Source: Propionibacteriaceae bacterium (GTDB lineage: Bacteria > Actinomycetota > Actinomycetes > Propionibacteriales > Propionibacteriaceae). From it: DNA of 58,740 nucleotides. The DNA lies in NCBI GenBank assembly GCA_031265875.1, contig JAISCA010000026.1, positions 1-58,740 of the forward strand, written 5' to 3'. Position numbers and translations under genes: made by a program. Of the stretch, positions 16,570 through 25,076 are shown piece after piece (positions within the stretch are counted from its first letter, which is position 1; each line of letters starts with the position of its first letter). Below the pieces are notes generated by a model. That model searched no databases. It was not told the origin of the DNA and saw nothing but the letters and a program-made list of their open reading frames with translations.

Positions 16570-16914
16570 CTACGACACCTTCCGCCGCGACACCTCAGCC
16601 AGTTCTGGAAACACCGACTCCCAGATCGCGCGACACCTAACAGGCAGATTCAGGTCCGCCCACCCAGCCAGCAGCAAGTCCCTGTTCAAGATCGTTTCCT
16701 GCTCGCGCCGCAACCCGGACCGAACCACAGCGCTGTACAGACCCCACCGATCACCAGGGTCAGACACGTCATAAACCGGGTCGAGACTCGTATCGATGCG
16801 CGGACGCACTCGCACGCGGCCAGTCGACGGGCCGCGCAGATCGGCTAGCGACCCAGGCGTTTGGTACGGGATCGTTTGCTCGAACCGAGAACTTCTCGAA
16901 ACCACCACAGCCAT
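16570..16914 (-). CDS. Small protein upstream of AbiEii-type gene, possible antitoxin partner
   Basis: This encodes a 114-aa soluble protein that I do not recognise. ATG 16914 is preceded by a very strong GGAGGGAAGG six bases upstream. Its stop codon abuts the nucleotidyltransferase start, so the two are co-translated like a toxin-antitoxin pair. It lacks the winged-helix and C-terminal domains of classic AbiEi antitoxins; the visible sequence is Arg/Leu/Asp-rich with WGLYSAVVRSGLRREQETIL and ends LAEVSRRKVS. The position argues for neutralising or recruiting the toxin, but that is inference. Confidence 0.6.
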   Translation of the reverse strand: MAVVVSRSSRFEQTIPYQTPGSLADLRGPSTGRVRVRPRIDTSLDPVYDVSDPGDRWGLYSAVVRSGLRREQETILNRDLLLAGWADLNLPVRCRAIWESVFPELAEVSRRKVS

Positions 16915-17041
16915 GTCGGGCCTTCCCTCCAACGCGCATCAGCCAACAGAAAGTCTATCCGTCGCTCCTGACATCGGATGGGCAAGACGGATCAGCCTCC
17001 ACGGATCAGCGGAAGTGCTGCGCCCGTTGCGCCAGGCTGCG

Positions 17042-18604
17042 CTAGCGGACGGTCCAAGCCCGGGCGGCTCGAGCCAAGAACTCCTCCTCGTCCCGACGGC
17101 GCTTACAGGCCGCCAAGACGAGGACGCCGCCGCCTGCCGCCAAGGCCGCCGTGAGCAAGGAGAAGACACTCGTGTCGCTACCGGCCTGCGGCAATGGGGC
17201 GCCGCCGGCGGCCACCCGCACCGTCACCACCGTCGCCGCCGACCAATGGCCGGCCGCGTCCCGCGCCCGCGCCATCACCCGACCGCCGTCGGCCAAAGGT
17301 TGACTGAGCTGGCACGACCAGGCCCCGTCCGCCGCCGCCACCACCGAACCGACGGCGCAACCGGGGATCGGATCGCCGGCGCCATCGGTCAACTCGATGG
17401 TGGCGCCAGGCTCGGCGCTACCATCGACGACCCAGACGCCAGCGACCTGGACCTGCTCATTCGGATGCTCTATGACCGGGGCGTCCGGCGGCGTGATGTC
17501 GACCGTGAACTCGACCCGCGCCGGGGGAGAGACATTACCCGCCGAATCGGTCACCGTCACCGAGACGGCCTGGTCGCCCTCCGCCAACGGCGCCGTCGGC
17601 ACGCACTCCCAATCGCCCGCCGAGTCAACCGTCGCAGCGCAGACCACCGAGCCGGACTGATACTGATTCCTCACGGTCACGCTCAAACCGGGCGCGGCCG
17701 TTCCCCTGACCTCGGGAGACCCGGAAGCGACGTACATGCCCTCGAGTGGATGGACTACCACCGGCGCCGCCACCGTGGCGGGCGCGAAGGCGATCGGATG
17801 GAGGGTGAGCATGTCGCCGCCCTCGGTGTAGCTGAGGAAGTAATCCCCCGGCCGGACGGCGGTGATCGAAATCGAATACAACCCGCCGCCCAACTCAGTC
17901 GTCGGATGGACCGTCAGCGCGTCCGTCGGCTGCCCGTCGGCGCCCAGCGCCGACAGCTGGATCTCCGAGGCGGAGCCCGTCAAAGGCTGATTCCAGAAGT
18001 CAGTCAGCCTCATCACGACCGTCAACGAATCCGCGCCATCCGCCACCGCCTGCGACCCGCCGCCAGTGGGCGTCACCGACATCAAAGCCTCGAAGGGGCC
18101 GCAGGAGATCTCCTGCTGGAAGACGGACACCAGCGCCGGCGAACCGGCCAAGTCGACCTGGGCGCCGTTCACCTCGACCGTCGCCCGCACCGTGACGTCC
18201 CGCCACAGACAGCTGTCACGGCCCTTCACAGTCACCGTCGCCTGGCCATTCGAGTCGGTCTTCAGCACCACCGACGGCGCACCAGGCGATCCTGACCCGC
18301 CGATCCAGCCCAGCTCGTCGACCGAGAAGGTCACCGGCACGCCGGGCATAGTGTCTCCGAAGACGTCCATGACCACAGCTCGCGCCAAAGCCGTCGTCCC
18401 CCAAGGGCTCTCCGCCACGCTCACCGTCAGCGTCGACGGCGCCGGGGTCAAGGCGGTGGCGGGGAGGATGAAGTTACCGGCCCCGCTCAGGCCGACCAGA
18501 CAGGCCAGCCCGATCGCGATGGCCTTGCAGCGCCCGACGACCGCACGCCGTCGCCGCGACCGGCTGGCGACAGACATTCCACGGGTTGAATCTTGGCCCA
18601 CCAT
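17042..18604 (-). CDS. Sortase-anchored surface protein with bacterial Ig-like domains
   Basis: This encodes a 520-aa cell-wall protein. A basic N-terminus and hydrophobic signal (residues ~22-52, ending near PATA) are followed by two Big_1/invasin-type Ig domains at ~55-270 (SVDELGWIGGSGSPGAPSV and a second copy), then two further Ig-like modules that end TVDITPPDAPVI and VTVRVAAG. The C-terminal sorting signal is LPQAG at 471-475, a ~22-residue hydrophobic helix and KRRR plus a long 20-residue basic tail. ATG 18604 has GGAGG six bases upstream. Probable stalk or adhesin; ligand unknown. Confidence 0.85.
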   Translation of the reverse strand: MVGQDSTRGMSVASRSRRRRAVVGRCKAIAIGLACLVGLSGAGNFILPATALTPAPSTLTVSVAESPWGTTALARAVVMDVFGDTMPGVPVTFSVDELGWIGGSGSPGAPSVVLKTDSNGQATVTVKGRDSCLWRDVTVRATVEVNGAQVDLAGSPALVSVFQQEISCGPFEALMSVTPTGGGSQAVADGADSLTVVMRLTDFWNQPLTGSASEIQLSALGADGQPTDALTVHPTTELGGGLYSISITAVRPGDYFLSYTEGGDMLTLHPIAFAPATVAAPVVVHPLEGMYVASGSPEVRGTAAPGLSVTVRNQYQSGSVVCAATVDSAGDWECVPTAPLAEGDQAVSVTVTDSAGNVSPPARVEFTVDITPPDAPVIEHPNEQVQVAGVWVVDGSAEPGATIELTDGAGDPIPGCAVGSVVAAADGAWSCQLSQPLADGGRVMARARDAAGHWSAATVVTVRVAAGGAPLPQAGSDTSVFSLLTAALAAGGGVLVLAACKRRRDEEEFLARAARAWTVR

Positions 18605-18779
18605 TAGGCACCTCCGGAGACTGAGAGGCGACGGGGCAGCACCCAAATTGGAGCACTCTCACCGACCCTGCCCCAATTAAGTCACTGCGCCTGAAGATAC
18701 GCAAGCTAGCGGCTCTTTTTCGACCGACTCAATGAAAGGCGAGGCCATAAAGGCTAGAAAGGCGGCGCGGGAGCCACTC

Positions 18780-19385
18780 TTAGGACTGCGCTGGGCCGAC
18801 CGGAGGTGGGGGCGCGGACCAGGGCGATGGCGGCGCCGGCGGGGCGGCCGGAGCGGGCTGATACGAGCCGGGGGCGGCGGGCTGAACCGGGGCATAACCA
18901 GCGTTGGGAGCGGGCTGAGCCGGGGCGTAACCACCGTACGGACCGGGCTGGGCCGGCGGCTGGGCGTAACCAGCGTTGGGACCGGGCTGAGCCGGAACGT
19001 AACCGCCGTACGGGCCGGGCTGGACCGGCGGCGGGTAAGCGCCGTTGGGGCCGGGCTGCCCTGGAGGGCCGAAATACCCGCCCGGCTGCGGTTGAGTGTA
19101 GGGCCCAGGAACCATCTGGGGCGGGTAGGCGACCGCTGGCCCCGCTTGATAGGCCTCCATTTGACGGGCCCGCTCCAGGTGTTGCTTGATCGACTGGCGC
19201 TGCCGCATGGCGCCGACGAAGAAGATGAAGGCGGCGATGCCGATGCCGTACCAGAGGCGATTGGTCCAGACCATGATCAAGACCATCAGCACCAGCAGGG
19301 CCGGGCAGACCAGCAGCGTCAAGGTGTTCTTCCGCAGCTTGGACTTCAGTTCCTGGGCGGAAGACAACGGCTCAGGGCTCGACAT
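18780..19385 (-). CDS. Small membrane protein with Pro/Gly/Tyr-rich C-terminal repeats
   Basis: This encodes a 201-aa protein with a short cytoplasmic N-terminus, two transmembrane helices (about residues 22-41 and 44-61), a charged RQRQSIKQHLERARQ segment and then a ~115-residue low-complexity tail of GPYGGY, PGPNAGY and PAQP repeats. Tails of this type are disordered and sticky and are found on several actinobacterial membrane proteins, but I cannot assign a function. AGGAG lies seven bases before ATG 19385. It stands between the Ig surface protein and pyk, all on the same strand. Confidence 0.75.
   Translation of the reverse strand: MSSPEPLSSAQELKSKLRKNTLTLLVCPALLVLMVLIMVWTNRLWYGIGIAAFIFFVGAMRQRQSIKQHLERARQMEAYQAGPAVAYPPQMVPGPYTQPQPGGYFGPPGQPGPNGAYPPPVQPGPYGGYVPAQPGPNAGYAQPPAQPGPYGGYAPAQPAPNAGYAPVQPAAPGSYQPAPAAPPAPPSPWSAPPPPVGPAQS
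18876..19071. repeat. In-frame tandem repeats coding the Pro/Gly/Tyr-rich tail
   Basis: Degenerate coding repeats with a period near 60 bp alternate TAACCAGCGTTGGGACCGGG- and TAACCGCCGTACGGGCCGGG-like units (plus strand). They encode GPNAGY and GPYGGY blocks. Copy number could vary by slippage. Confidence 0.7.
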
Positions 19386-19512
19386 GATCGATCTCCTCGA
19401 CTCGGAGGTGGCGCTGGAGGGAGCCTACATGAACCAGCGCCCACCGGGCCGTCAGCGCCCGGCTCGGTGGGCGTCCACCTGGCGTCGTCGACCGAGAAGC
19501 GACGGGCGCCGC

Positions 19513-20925
19513 TCAGTAGGGCCGCTGGACCCGGTGGACGTAAACCGTGTTGGTCTTGCCGGTGATGCCCAAGGGCAAGCCGTAGAGCACCACCACGCGC
19601 TGGCCCGGCTCGACCACGCCCTGGCTGATCAGGGTCTGGTCCATCTCGTCCAGCATCGGCTCCAACTCGTAGGTCTGCGAGATGAAGGTCCTCAGCCCCC
19701 AGACCAGGCTGAGTTGGCGCCGGACGCGCTGGCTGGGCGTGAAACATAGGACCGGGATCTCGGTGCGCAGACGGGCGATCCGGCGGGCCGTGTCGCCCGT
19801 CTTGGAGAAGGCCACGATGTAGGGCACCGCCAAGCGTTGGGCGATCTCAGCCGCGCCCCAGGCCACCACCCCGGAGGTGGTGCGGGGATCCCAATCGATG
19901 GCGGCGATCTGGGACAGGCCGTCCTGCTCGACCGCCCCGACGATGCGTTCCATGGCGGCCACCGCCTCGACCGGATAAGCCCCGACGCTGGTCTCTCCCG
20001 ACAGCATGACGGCGTCGGCCCCGTCCATCACGGCGTTGGCCACGTCGGAGGCCTCGGCCCTAGTCGGGAGGGGGGCGGCGATCATCGACTCCAGCATCTG
20101 GGTCGCCACCACCACCGGCTTGGCCCAGGTCCGAGCGGCCTGGATGATCCGTTTCTGCACCAGTGGCACCTGCTCGAAGGGCAATTCGACGCCGAGGTCG
20201 CCGCGCGCCACCATGAAGGCGTCGAAGGCGTCGATGATGGCGTCCAGTTTCTGCACCGCCTGCGGCTTCTCGATCTTGGCCACCACCGGCAGGCGCAGGC
20301 CGACCTGATCCATGATGGCGTGGACCGGCTCGATGTCGGCGGCGTCGCGCACGAAGGACAGGGCCACCATGTCGACGCCCCGGTCCAAGGCCCAGCGCAG
20401 GTCGTCGGCGTCCTTGTCCGTCAGGGCCGGCACCGAGACCGCCACGCCGGGCAGGTTGATGCCCTTGTGGTCGGACACCTGTCCACCGGTCACGACCTCG
20501 GTGATGACTTCGGAGCCTTCGACCCGACGGGCCAGCAGTTCGATCCGGCCGTCGTCGATCAGGATGGAGTCTCCCGCCTTGACGTCGCCGGGCAGGCCTT
20601 GGAAGGTGGTCGAAGCCCGCTCGGCCGTGCCCAGGACCGGCTCGGTCGTGATGACGAACCGGTCCCCGGCCCGTAGCTCGACCGGACCCTGGGCGAAACG
20701 GCCCAGCCGGATCTTGGGCCCCTGCAGATCGGCTAGGACCATGACCGGCTTGCCCGTGGCGCGGGCGGCCTGACGGACGTCGTCCAGCCGACGGCCGTGC
20801 TCGTCGTGGTCGCCGTGGCTCAGGTTCAAGCGAGCCACGTCCATACCGGCCTCGATCAAGCGGATCAACTCGTCGACCCCGTCGACGGCCGGCCCTAAGG
20901 TGCAAACAATTTTGGCGCGACGCAT
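19513..20925 (-). CDS. pyk: Pyruvate kinase
   Basis: This encodes a 470-aa enzyme that converts phosphoenolpyruvate and ADP to pyruvate and ATP, the last step of glycolysis, in the cytoplasm. Residues show the standard family: RRAKIVCTLGPA at the N-terminus, MDVARLNLSHG, ADLQGPKIRLG, the catalytic KIEKPQAVQ with its lysine, MVARGDLGVELP for Mg2+/substrate binding, and the K+/TATQMLESM loop. Length is normal (470-480). It closes the run of minus-strand core genes, separated from rluD by a CTAG-bounded inverted repeat. Confidence 0.98.
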   Translation of the reverse strand: MRRAKIVCTLGPAVDGVDELIRLIEAGMDVARLNLSHGDHDEHGRRLDDVRQAARATGKPVMVLADLQGPKIRLGRFAQGPVELRAGDRFVITTEPVLGTAERASTTFQGLPGDVKAGDSILIDDGRIELLARRVEGSEVITEVVTGGQVSDHKGINLPGVAVSVPALTDKDADDLRWALDRGVDMVALSFVRDAADIEPVHAIMDQVGLRLPVVAKIEKPQAVQKLDAIIDAFDAFMVARGDLGVELPFEQVPLVQKRIIQAARTWAKPVVVATQMLESMIAAPLPTRAEASDVANAVMDGADAVMLSGETSVGAYPVEAVAAMERIVGAVEQDGLSQIAAIDWDPRTTSGVVAWGAAEIAQRLAVPYIVAFSKTGDTARRIARLRTEIPVLCFTPSQRVRRQLSLVWGLRTFISQTYELEPMLDEMDQTLISQGVVEPGQRVVVLYGLPLGITGKTNTVYVHRVQRPY

Positions 20926-20933
20926 GCCTTCAG

Positions 20934-21024
20934 ACTAGTGGGCCATCGTCGACCGACGACAACGCGGCCAGCGTCGCGTCTGGCGCCGCGAGTCCACAGG
21001 TTTAGGGGCGACCGCCCACTAGTC
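20934..21024. repeat. CTAG-bounded inverted-repeat element between pyk and rluD
   Basis: GACTAGTGGGC at 20934-20944 is perfectly inverted as GCCCACTAGTC at 21014-21024, enclosing 69 bp. The right end supplies the TAG stop of rluD. The ends resemble those of the miniature elements at 50883, 52006 and 58512 (CTAGTG plus G/T), but the interiors do not align by eye, so it may be a relative or a deletion derivative. Confidence 0.55.
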
Positions 21025-21936
21025 CGCCCGCAGAACGGCCCAAGCCGCCGCCAAGTCTGGGGCTGGCTCGGAGTGGAAAGTGACCTGCTCATGGCTACGG
21101 GGGTGGGGGAAGGCCAACTCGACGGCGTGCAGCCACTGGCGGCGCAGCTCCAGACGGGCGGCCAAGGCCGGGTCGGCGCCGTAGACCAGGTCGCCCAGGC
21201 AAGGGTGGTGGATGGCCGACAGGTGGACCCGGATCTGATGGGTCCGGCCGGTCTCCAACTCGATCTCCAGCAAGCTGGCCCCGCGGCCGGCGGCCAAGGT
21301 GCGGTAGTGGGTGACGGCCGGCCGGCCGGACCGGCTGACGGCCATCTTCCACTCCGGTCCCCGATGGTGGCCGATGGCGGCGTCGATGGTGCCGGTCGAA
21401 GGGTCGGGGTAGCCCTGGGCCACGGCTTGGTAGATCTTGCGCACCCGCCGCTGCCGGAAGGCCGCTTTCAAGGCCGAGTAGGCGAACTCCGAGCGGGCCA
21501 CCACCATCAGCCCCGAGGTGCCGACGTCGAGCCGCTGCACGATGCCTTCGCGTTCCGGCGCCCCGGAGGTGGAGACGCCGATGCCGGCCGCCGCCAAGTG
21601 CTCGACCACGCTGGGGCCGTCCCAACCCAAAGAGGGATGGGCCGCCACCCCGGCCGGTTTGTCCACCACCACTAGATCGGCGTCCTGGTAGACCAAGCCC
21701 AGTCCAGCCACCGATCGGGCCTGGACTTCCAAGCGGCGAGCCGGCTTATCCTCCACCACTTCCAAAAGGTCGCCGGCCTGGACCCGGTGCGACTTGGCCA
21801 CCGGCTGCCCGTTCAGCACCAGACCGCCCGCGGCCGCCAACTGATCGACCCGGGACCGGCTCAGACCGGTCATCCGGCTGGCCGCCAGGTCGATCCGCTC
21901 GCCGGCCAGACCGTCTGGCACCAGGGCGACGGTCAC
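21019..21936 (-). CDS. rluD: RluA/RluD-family 23S rRNA pseudouridine synthase
   Basis: This encodes a 305-aa RNA-modifying enzyme. An S4 RNA-binding domain (residues ~15-62: SRVDQLAAAGGLVLNGQPV) precedes the RluA catalytic domain with DKPAGVAAHP and the motif RLDVGTSG (catalytic Asp137), then RKIYQAVAQG and GRTHQIRVHL. RluD enzymes isomerise uridines of helix 69 in 23S rRNA; the exact target of this protein is assumed. The ATG at 21936 overlaps the lspA stop by four bases, the usual actinobacterial lspA-rluD arrangement. The stop is provided by the terminal CTAG of a small inverted-repeat element. Confidence 0.93.
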   Translation of the reverse strand: MTVALVPDGLAGERIDLAASRMTGLSRSRVDQLAAAGGLVLNGQPVAKSHRVQAGDLLEVVEDKPARRLEVQARSVAGLGLVYQDADLVVVDKPAGVAAHPSLGWDGPSVVEHLAAAGIGVSTSGAPEREGIVQRLDVGTSGLMVVARSEFAYSALKAAFRQRRVRKIYQAVAQGYPDPSTGTIDAAIGHHRGPEWKMAVSRSGRPAVTHYRTLAAGRGASLLEIELETGRTHQIRVHLSAIHHPCLGDLVYGADPALAARLELRRQWLHAVELAFPHPRSHEQVTFHSEPAPDLAAAWAVLRAD

Positions 21937-22637
21937 GAGTCCGCCTCCCCTGGCCGACCGACTGGATCGGCCGCCGTCCGCCCAGTTCCGACCGGGTCGG
22001 CCCCGTCGGAATCCAGCCCAGCCGAGTCAGTCCCAGCCGGATCGGCCCCGGACCGTTCCTCTGCGACCGCAGCGGTCTCAGCCTGGTCCGCCCCGACCGC
22101 GTCGGCGGCGCTGGGTTCGGCCCCCGTCGGCTCGCTCCCAGCCGGATCGGTCCGTCCGGTCAGGATGAGAACGATCAAGACGGCCGCCGCCACGGTCAGA
22201 CCGACGTCGGCCAGGTTGAAGACGGCGAAATGCTTGAGGGAGAGGAAGTCGATGACATGGCCGCGCAGGAAACCGGGTGGGCGGACCAAGCGGTCGATCA
22301 GATTGCCGGCCACGCCGCCGGCGGCCAAACCGGCCAACCAGGCCCAGGAACGACAGCGGACCCGCCGGGCGGCCCAGATCAGACCGGCCACCAACACAGC
22401 CAGGGCCAAGATGGCGAAGCCGACCGTCCAGTCGGCCCCGCGACCGAAGGCCGCCCCTGGATTACGCAGTAGCCGGAGCTGCAGCCAATCCCCCACCAAG
22501 TCGACCGGGCGGTCCGGATCGAGCCAGGCCACGGCCATGGCCTTGGCCGCCTGATCCAGCGCCACCCCAGCGGCCCCGATCAGACCGATCGAACCGAGGG
22601 CATGGCCACGACTGATCCGGCGCTGGCCCAATGACAC
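21933..22637 (-). CDS. lspA: Lipoprotein signal peptidase with acidic C-terminal tail
   Basis: This encodes a 234-aa signal peptidase II that cleaves prolipoproteins at the lipid-modified cysteine in the membrane. Conserved boxes are DQAAKAMA (28-35), NPGAAFG (59-65), GNLIDRLVRP with catalytic Asp115 and FNLADVGLTV with catalytic Asp144; four transmembrane helices are predicted. The family is normally 150-200 aa. Here residues ~163-234 form a ~70-residue Ala/Asp/Glu/Gly/Ser-rich disordered tail. Start GTG 22637 lies one base after the stop of the DksA/TraR-type gene; the open frame extending upstream is that gene in another frame. Confidence 0.92.
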   Translation of the reverse strand: MSLGQRRISRGHALGSIGLIGAAGVALDQAAKAMAVAWLDPDRPVDLVGDWLQLRLLRNPGAAFGRGADWTVGFAILALAVLVAGLIWAARRVRCRSWAWLAGLAAGGVAGNLIDRLVRPPGFLRGHVIDFLSLKHFAVFNLADVGLTVAAAVLIVLILTGRTDPAGSEPTGAEPSAADAVGADQAETAAVAEERSGADPAGTDSAGLDSDGADPVGTGRTAADPVGRPGEADS

Positions 22638-22638
22638 C

Positions 22639-23088
22639 TCAGCGACGCTCCGAGCGTTGCTTGCAGGACACGCACATGGTGGCGCGGGGGAAGGCTTGCA
22701 AGCGGGCCTTGCCGATGGGCTGGCCACAGATCTCGCAGACGCCGTAGTGCCCTTCGTCGAACAAGCGCAGAGCCAGTTGACCCTGCTCCAGCATCTCGCG
22801 GGCGTTGGCCGCCAAGGACATGCCTTGATCGCGTTCGAAGTTAGAGGAGCCGACATCGGCCGGGTCCCGCCCAGCGGCGTCCGCCCCCTCGGCCAAGAGG
22901 GCGTGCAAACTAGCTTCGGCCACGGTCAATTTGCGCTCCATGCGAGCCACCTCGCCTTGCAGCTCGGCCCGCACCTCGGCCAACTCCTCCGCCGTCCAAG
23001 GCTCTTCGCCGGGGCCGACCGGAATGGTGGCCCCGCCCTCCGCTGGACTGCCGTCGGTCTCAGAAATCACCATGTAAGAACCTGCCAT
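22639..23088 (-). CDS. DksA/TraR C4 zinc-finger protein
   Basis: This encodes a 149-aa protein with an N-terminal coiled coil (residues ~30-80: TAEELAEVRAELQGEVARM) and a C-terminal DksA/TraR zinc finger CEICGQPIG...CVSC with four cysteines. The family binds the secondary channel of RNA polymerase or acts as a related stress protein. ATG 23088 has GGAGG five bases upstream; the open frame upstream of it lacks conserved sequence. It lies between wag31 and lspA, as in many actinobacteria, with lspA following after one base. Confidence 0.9.
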   Translation of the reverse strand: MAGSYMVISETDGSPAEGGATIPVGPGEEPWTAEELAEVRAELQGEVARMERKLTVAEASLHALLAEGADAAGRDPADVGSSNFERDQGMSLAANAREMLEQGQLALRLFDEGHYGVCEICGQPIGKARLQAFPRATMCVSCKQRSERR

Positions 23089-23253
23089 CTGGGCCTCCTC
23101 GGTACATCGTCGGCGGGCCGGGCCTGACTCCTGCCCCCAGGCCATCCACCCCACCAGGGTGGCCCTGAACCGACGTCGGAACGCTGCATGAAAATACCAC
23201 AGGCCGCCCTGGGCGCGCCGCTTCGACGGCCGACATCGGCCCGGATCGGCCGA

Positions 23254-24543
23254 TCAGCGGGTCGAGAAGTCCCGCAACAGAGCGTCCAGCCGCGGCGTCG
23301 GACCGACCGGCTGCTCGCTGGCCCACTCGCTGGCCGGCCGGGCCACCGGCACCTGCAGCAGCTCCGGCGTGGTGTCGGGACGGAACTGGTAGGTCTCCAA
23401 GCGCTCGATCTGACTCTGCAGATAGGCCGTCATGGTCTGACGGAAGCTAGCTTCGTAGTTGCGCAGCTTCTCCACCTTGGTCATGAGGTCGTCCCGCTCC
23501 GACTCCAGAGCCCGGAACAGTTCGGCCCGGCGGGCGGCGGCCTCGGCGTCGATCATGGTGGCCCGGCTCTGAGCCTCTTGGACCAGGCGCTCGGCGTTGA
23601 CCCGAGCCTCCGAGTCGATCCGATCAGCCCGGGACTGGGCCTCGGCGGTGAGGGCGCGGGCCTGATGATTGGCCTGCTCCATGCGCTGCTGGGCCTCCTC
23701 GGTCGAACGCCGGGTCAGATCGTCACCGGCGATCTTGGCCTCGGCCTTGACCCGCATGATGTACTCGTCCGCCTCTTGCTTGGCCCGCTGGATCTCCATG
23801 TCGATCTGCTGGCTGCGCCGACTGGCCTCGCGCGAGGCCTCGGTGACCAGGTTCTCGGCCTGCTCGGTGGCCAGCTGGACCAGTCGGACGACGGCGGCGC
23901 TGGCCTCGGGCGAGGTCGTCACCACCAAGGAGGCGGGGGTTTGGCTATAACCGAACTGCTGCTGGCTCTCTTGGGCCAACATGCGCTCGATCTCTTGCCG
24001 CAAGTGGGTGTTCTCACCGGTCAACTGCATGATCTCGCGCTGGACGGTGGGGTCGTACATCGGCACGGACTGACGCTGGGCCAGCTCTTGCCGCAAGCGG
24101 GCCAACTCGTCCAAGAGACCCTGGTCGTTGACTGGCTGGCTCTGCATCTGGGCCTGCAGCTGCGCCCGGGTGGCGTTCAACTCGGCCTGGACGTTGGCCA
24201 GCTCGTTACGGGCCTGGACCATCTCGGCGTTGGCCGTGGTCAACTCGGTGCGCGCCTGATTGAGTTCGGACTGCAGCCGGAAGACCTCTTGACGCAGGTC
24301 GTTCGACTCCACCGTCAGACGACCGACCTCAGCTCGCAGCTGCTCCGTCTCCTCTGGGTTGGCTGTCGAAGCCCGGTCATTGGCCTCGCCCACCTGGCGA
24401 TGCAAACTATCATTTTGTTCTGTCAAGGCGGCGACGGTCGCCTCGACCTTGTCGACGAAAATATCGACGTCCGTGACCTCGTAGCCATTACGGCGCGCGA
24501 TGTGGAAGCGGGTCTTCCGCACCTCATCCAGAGTCATGGTCAT
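23254..24543 (-). CDS. wag31: DivIVA/Wag31 polar growth and septum scaffold
   Basis: This encodes a 429-aa coiled-coil protein. The DivIVA N-terminal membrane-curvature domain is present near the start (LDEVRKTRF, then GYEVTDVDIFVDKVEATV), followed by a long coiled coil with a Gln-rich middle (QLQAQMQSQPVND, LAQESQQQFGYSQ) and a second coiled coil to the C-terminus. In actinobacteria DivIVA marks poles and directs peptidoglycan synthesis. Wag31 proteins are usually 260-350 aa, so this one has an expanded central region. Two in-frame ATGs (24543, 24537) are possible; I took the first, nearer GGTGAGG. Confidence 0.92.
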   Translation of the reverse strand: MTMTLDEVRKTRFHIARRNGYEVTDVDIFVDKVEATVAALTEQNDSLHRQVGEANDRASTANPEETEQLRAEVGRLTVESNDLRQEVFRLQSELNQARTELTTANAEMVQARNELANVQAELNATRAQLQAQMQSQPVNDQGLLDELARLRQELAQRQSVPMYDPTVQREIMQLTGENTHLRQEIERMLAQESQQQFGYSQTPASLVVTTSPEASAAVVRLVQLATEQAENLVTEASREASRRSQQIDMEIQRAKQEADEYIMRVKAEAKIAGDDLTRRSTEEAQQRMEQANHQARALTAEAQSRADRIDSEARVNAERLVQEAQSRATMIDAEAAARRAELFRALESERDDLMTKVEKLRNYEASFRQTMTAYLQSQIERLETYQFRPDTTPELLQVPVARPASEWASEQPVGPTPRLDALLRDFSTR

Positions 24544-24738
24544 GCGCGTTTGCACCTCACCGGCTGTCGCGGATCCGCCATGTCGAGCAAACCGAATCCT
24601 TGAGAATGACAATTAACGTCAGGTTACCCCAGCGCCAAGTCAAGACTCAACGTGCCCCGCCGAGCCTCGATCAAAGCTTGACAGTGTGTCAGCGGCCCAG
24701 AACGGCCGATCCCCGTCCGATCGGCCCTCCAGCCAGAC

Positions 24739-25032
24739 TCAGCTGAAGAAGACGACCCGGTTGATCTGCATGACGAGGACTATCAGCACGAAGATCACGA
24801 CGACCGACAAATCCAAAGCCATATTCCCAATACGGACTGGTTTGACCAGCCGCCGAACCACTTTGACCGGCGGGTCCGTCAAGGTGTACACGACCTCGCT
24901 CAGGACCAGCAGGGCTCCTCGGGGCGTCCACTGACGGTTGACCACCTGGACCCAGGACAGCACCACCCGGGCGATCAAAACCCATTCGTAGAGCGTCAAA
25001 GCCCAACCGATCAGTGTGCCCACCAACAGCAT
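24739..25032 (-). CDS. YggT-family membrane protein
   Basis: This encodes a 97-aa integral membrane protein with two hydrophobic segments (residues ~3-27 and ~72-93) and the family pattern LARVVLSWVQVVNR, then DPPVKVVRRLVKP. YggT proteins lie between sepF and divIVA in most Gram-positive dcw clusters and are thought to help division or cation/osmotic homeostasis. AGG lies ahead of ATG 25032. Standard length for the family. Confidence 0.9.
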   Translation of the reverse strand: MLLVGTLIGWALTLYEWVLIARVVLSWVQVVNRQWTPRGALLVLSEVVYTLTDPPVKVVRRLVKPVRIGNMALDLSVVVIFVLIVLVMQINRVVFFS

Positions 25033-25076
25033 CGATCCAGCCTAACTCAACTCGGTCCGACGGCGATCAGGCCCGA

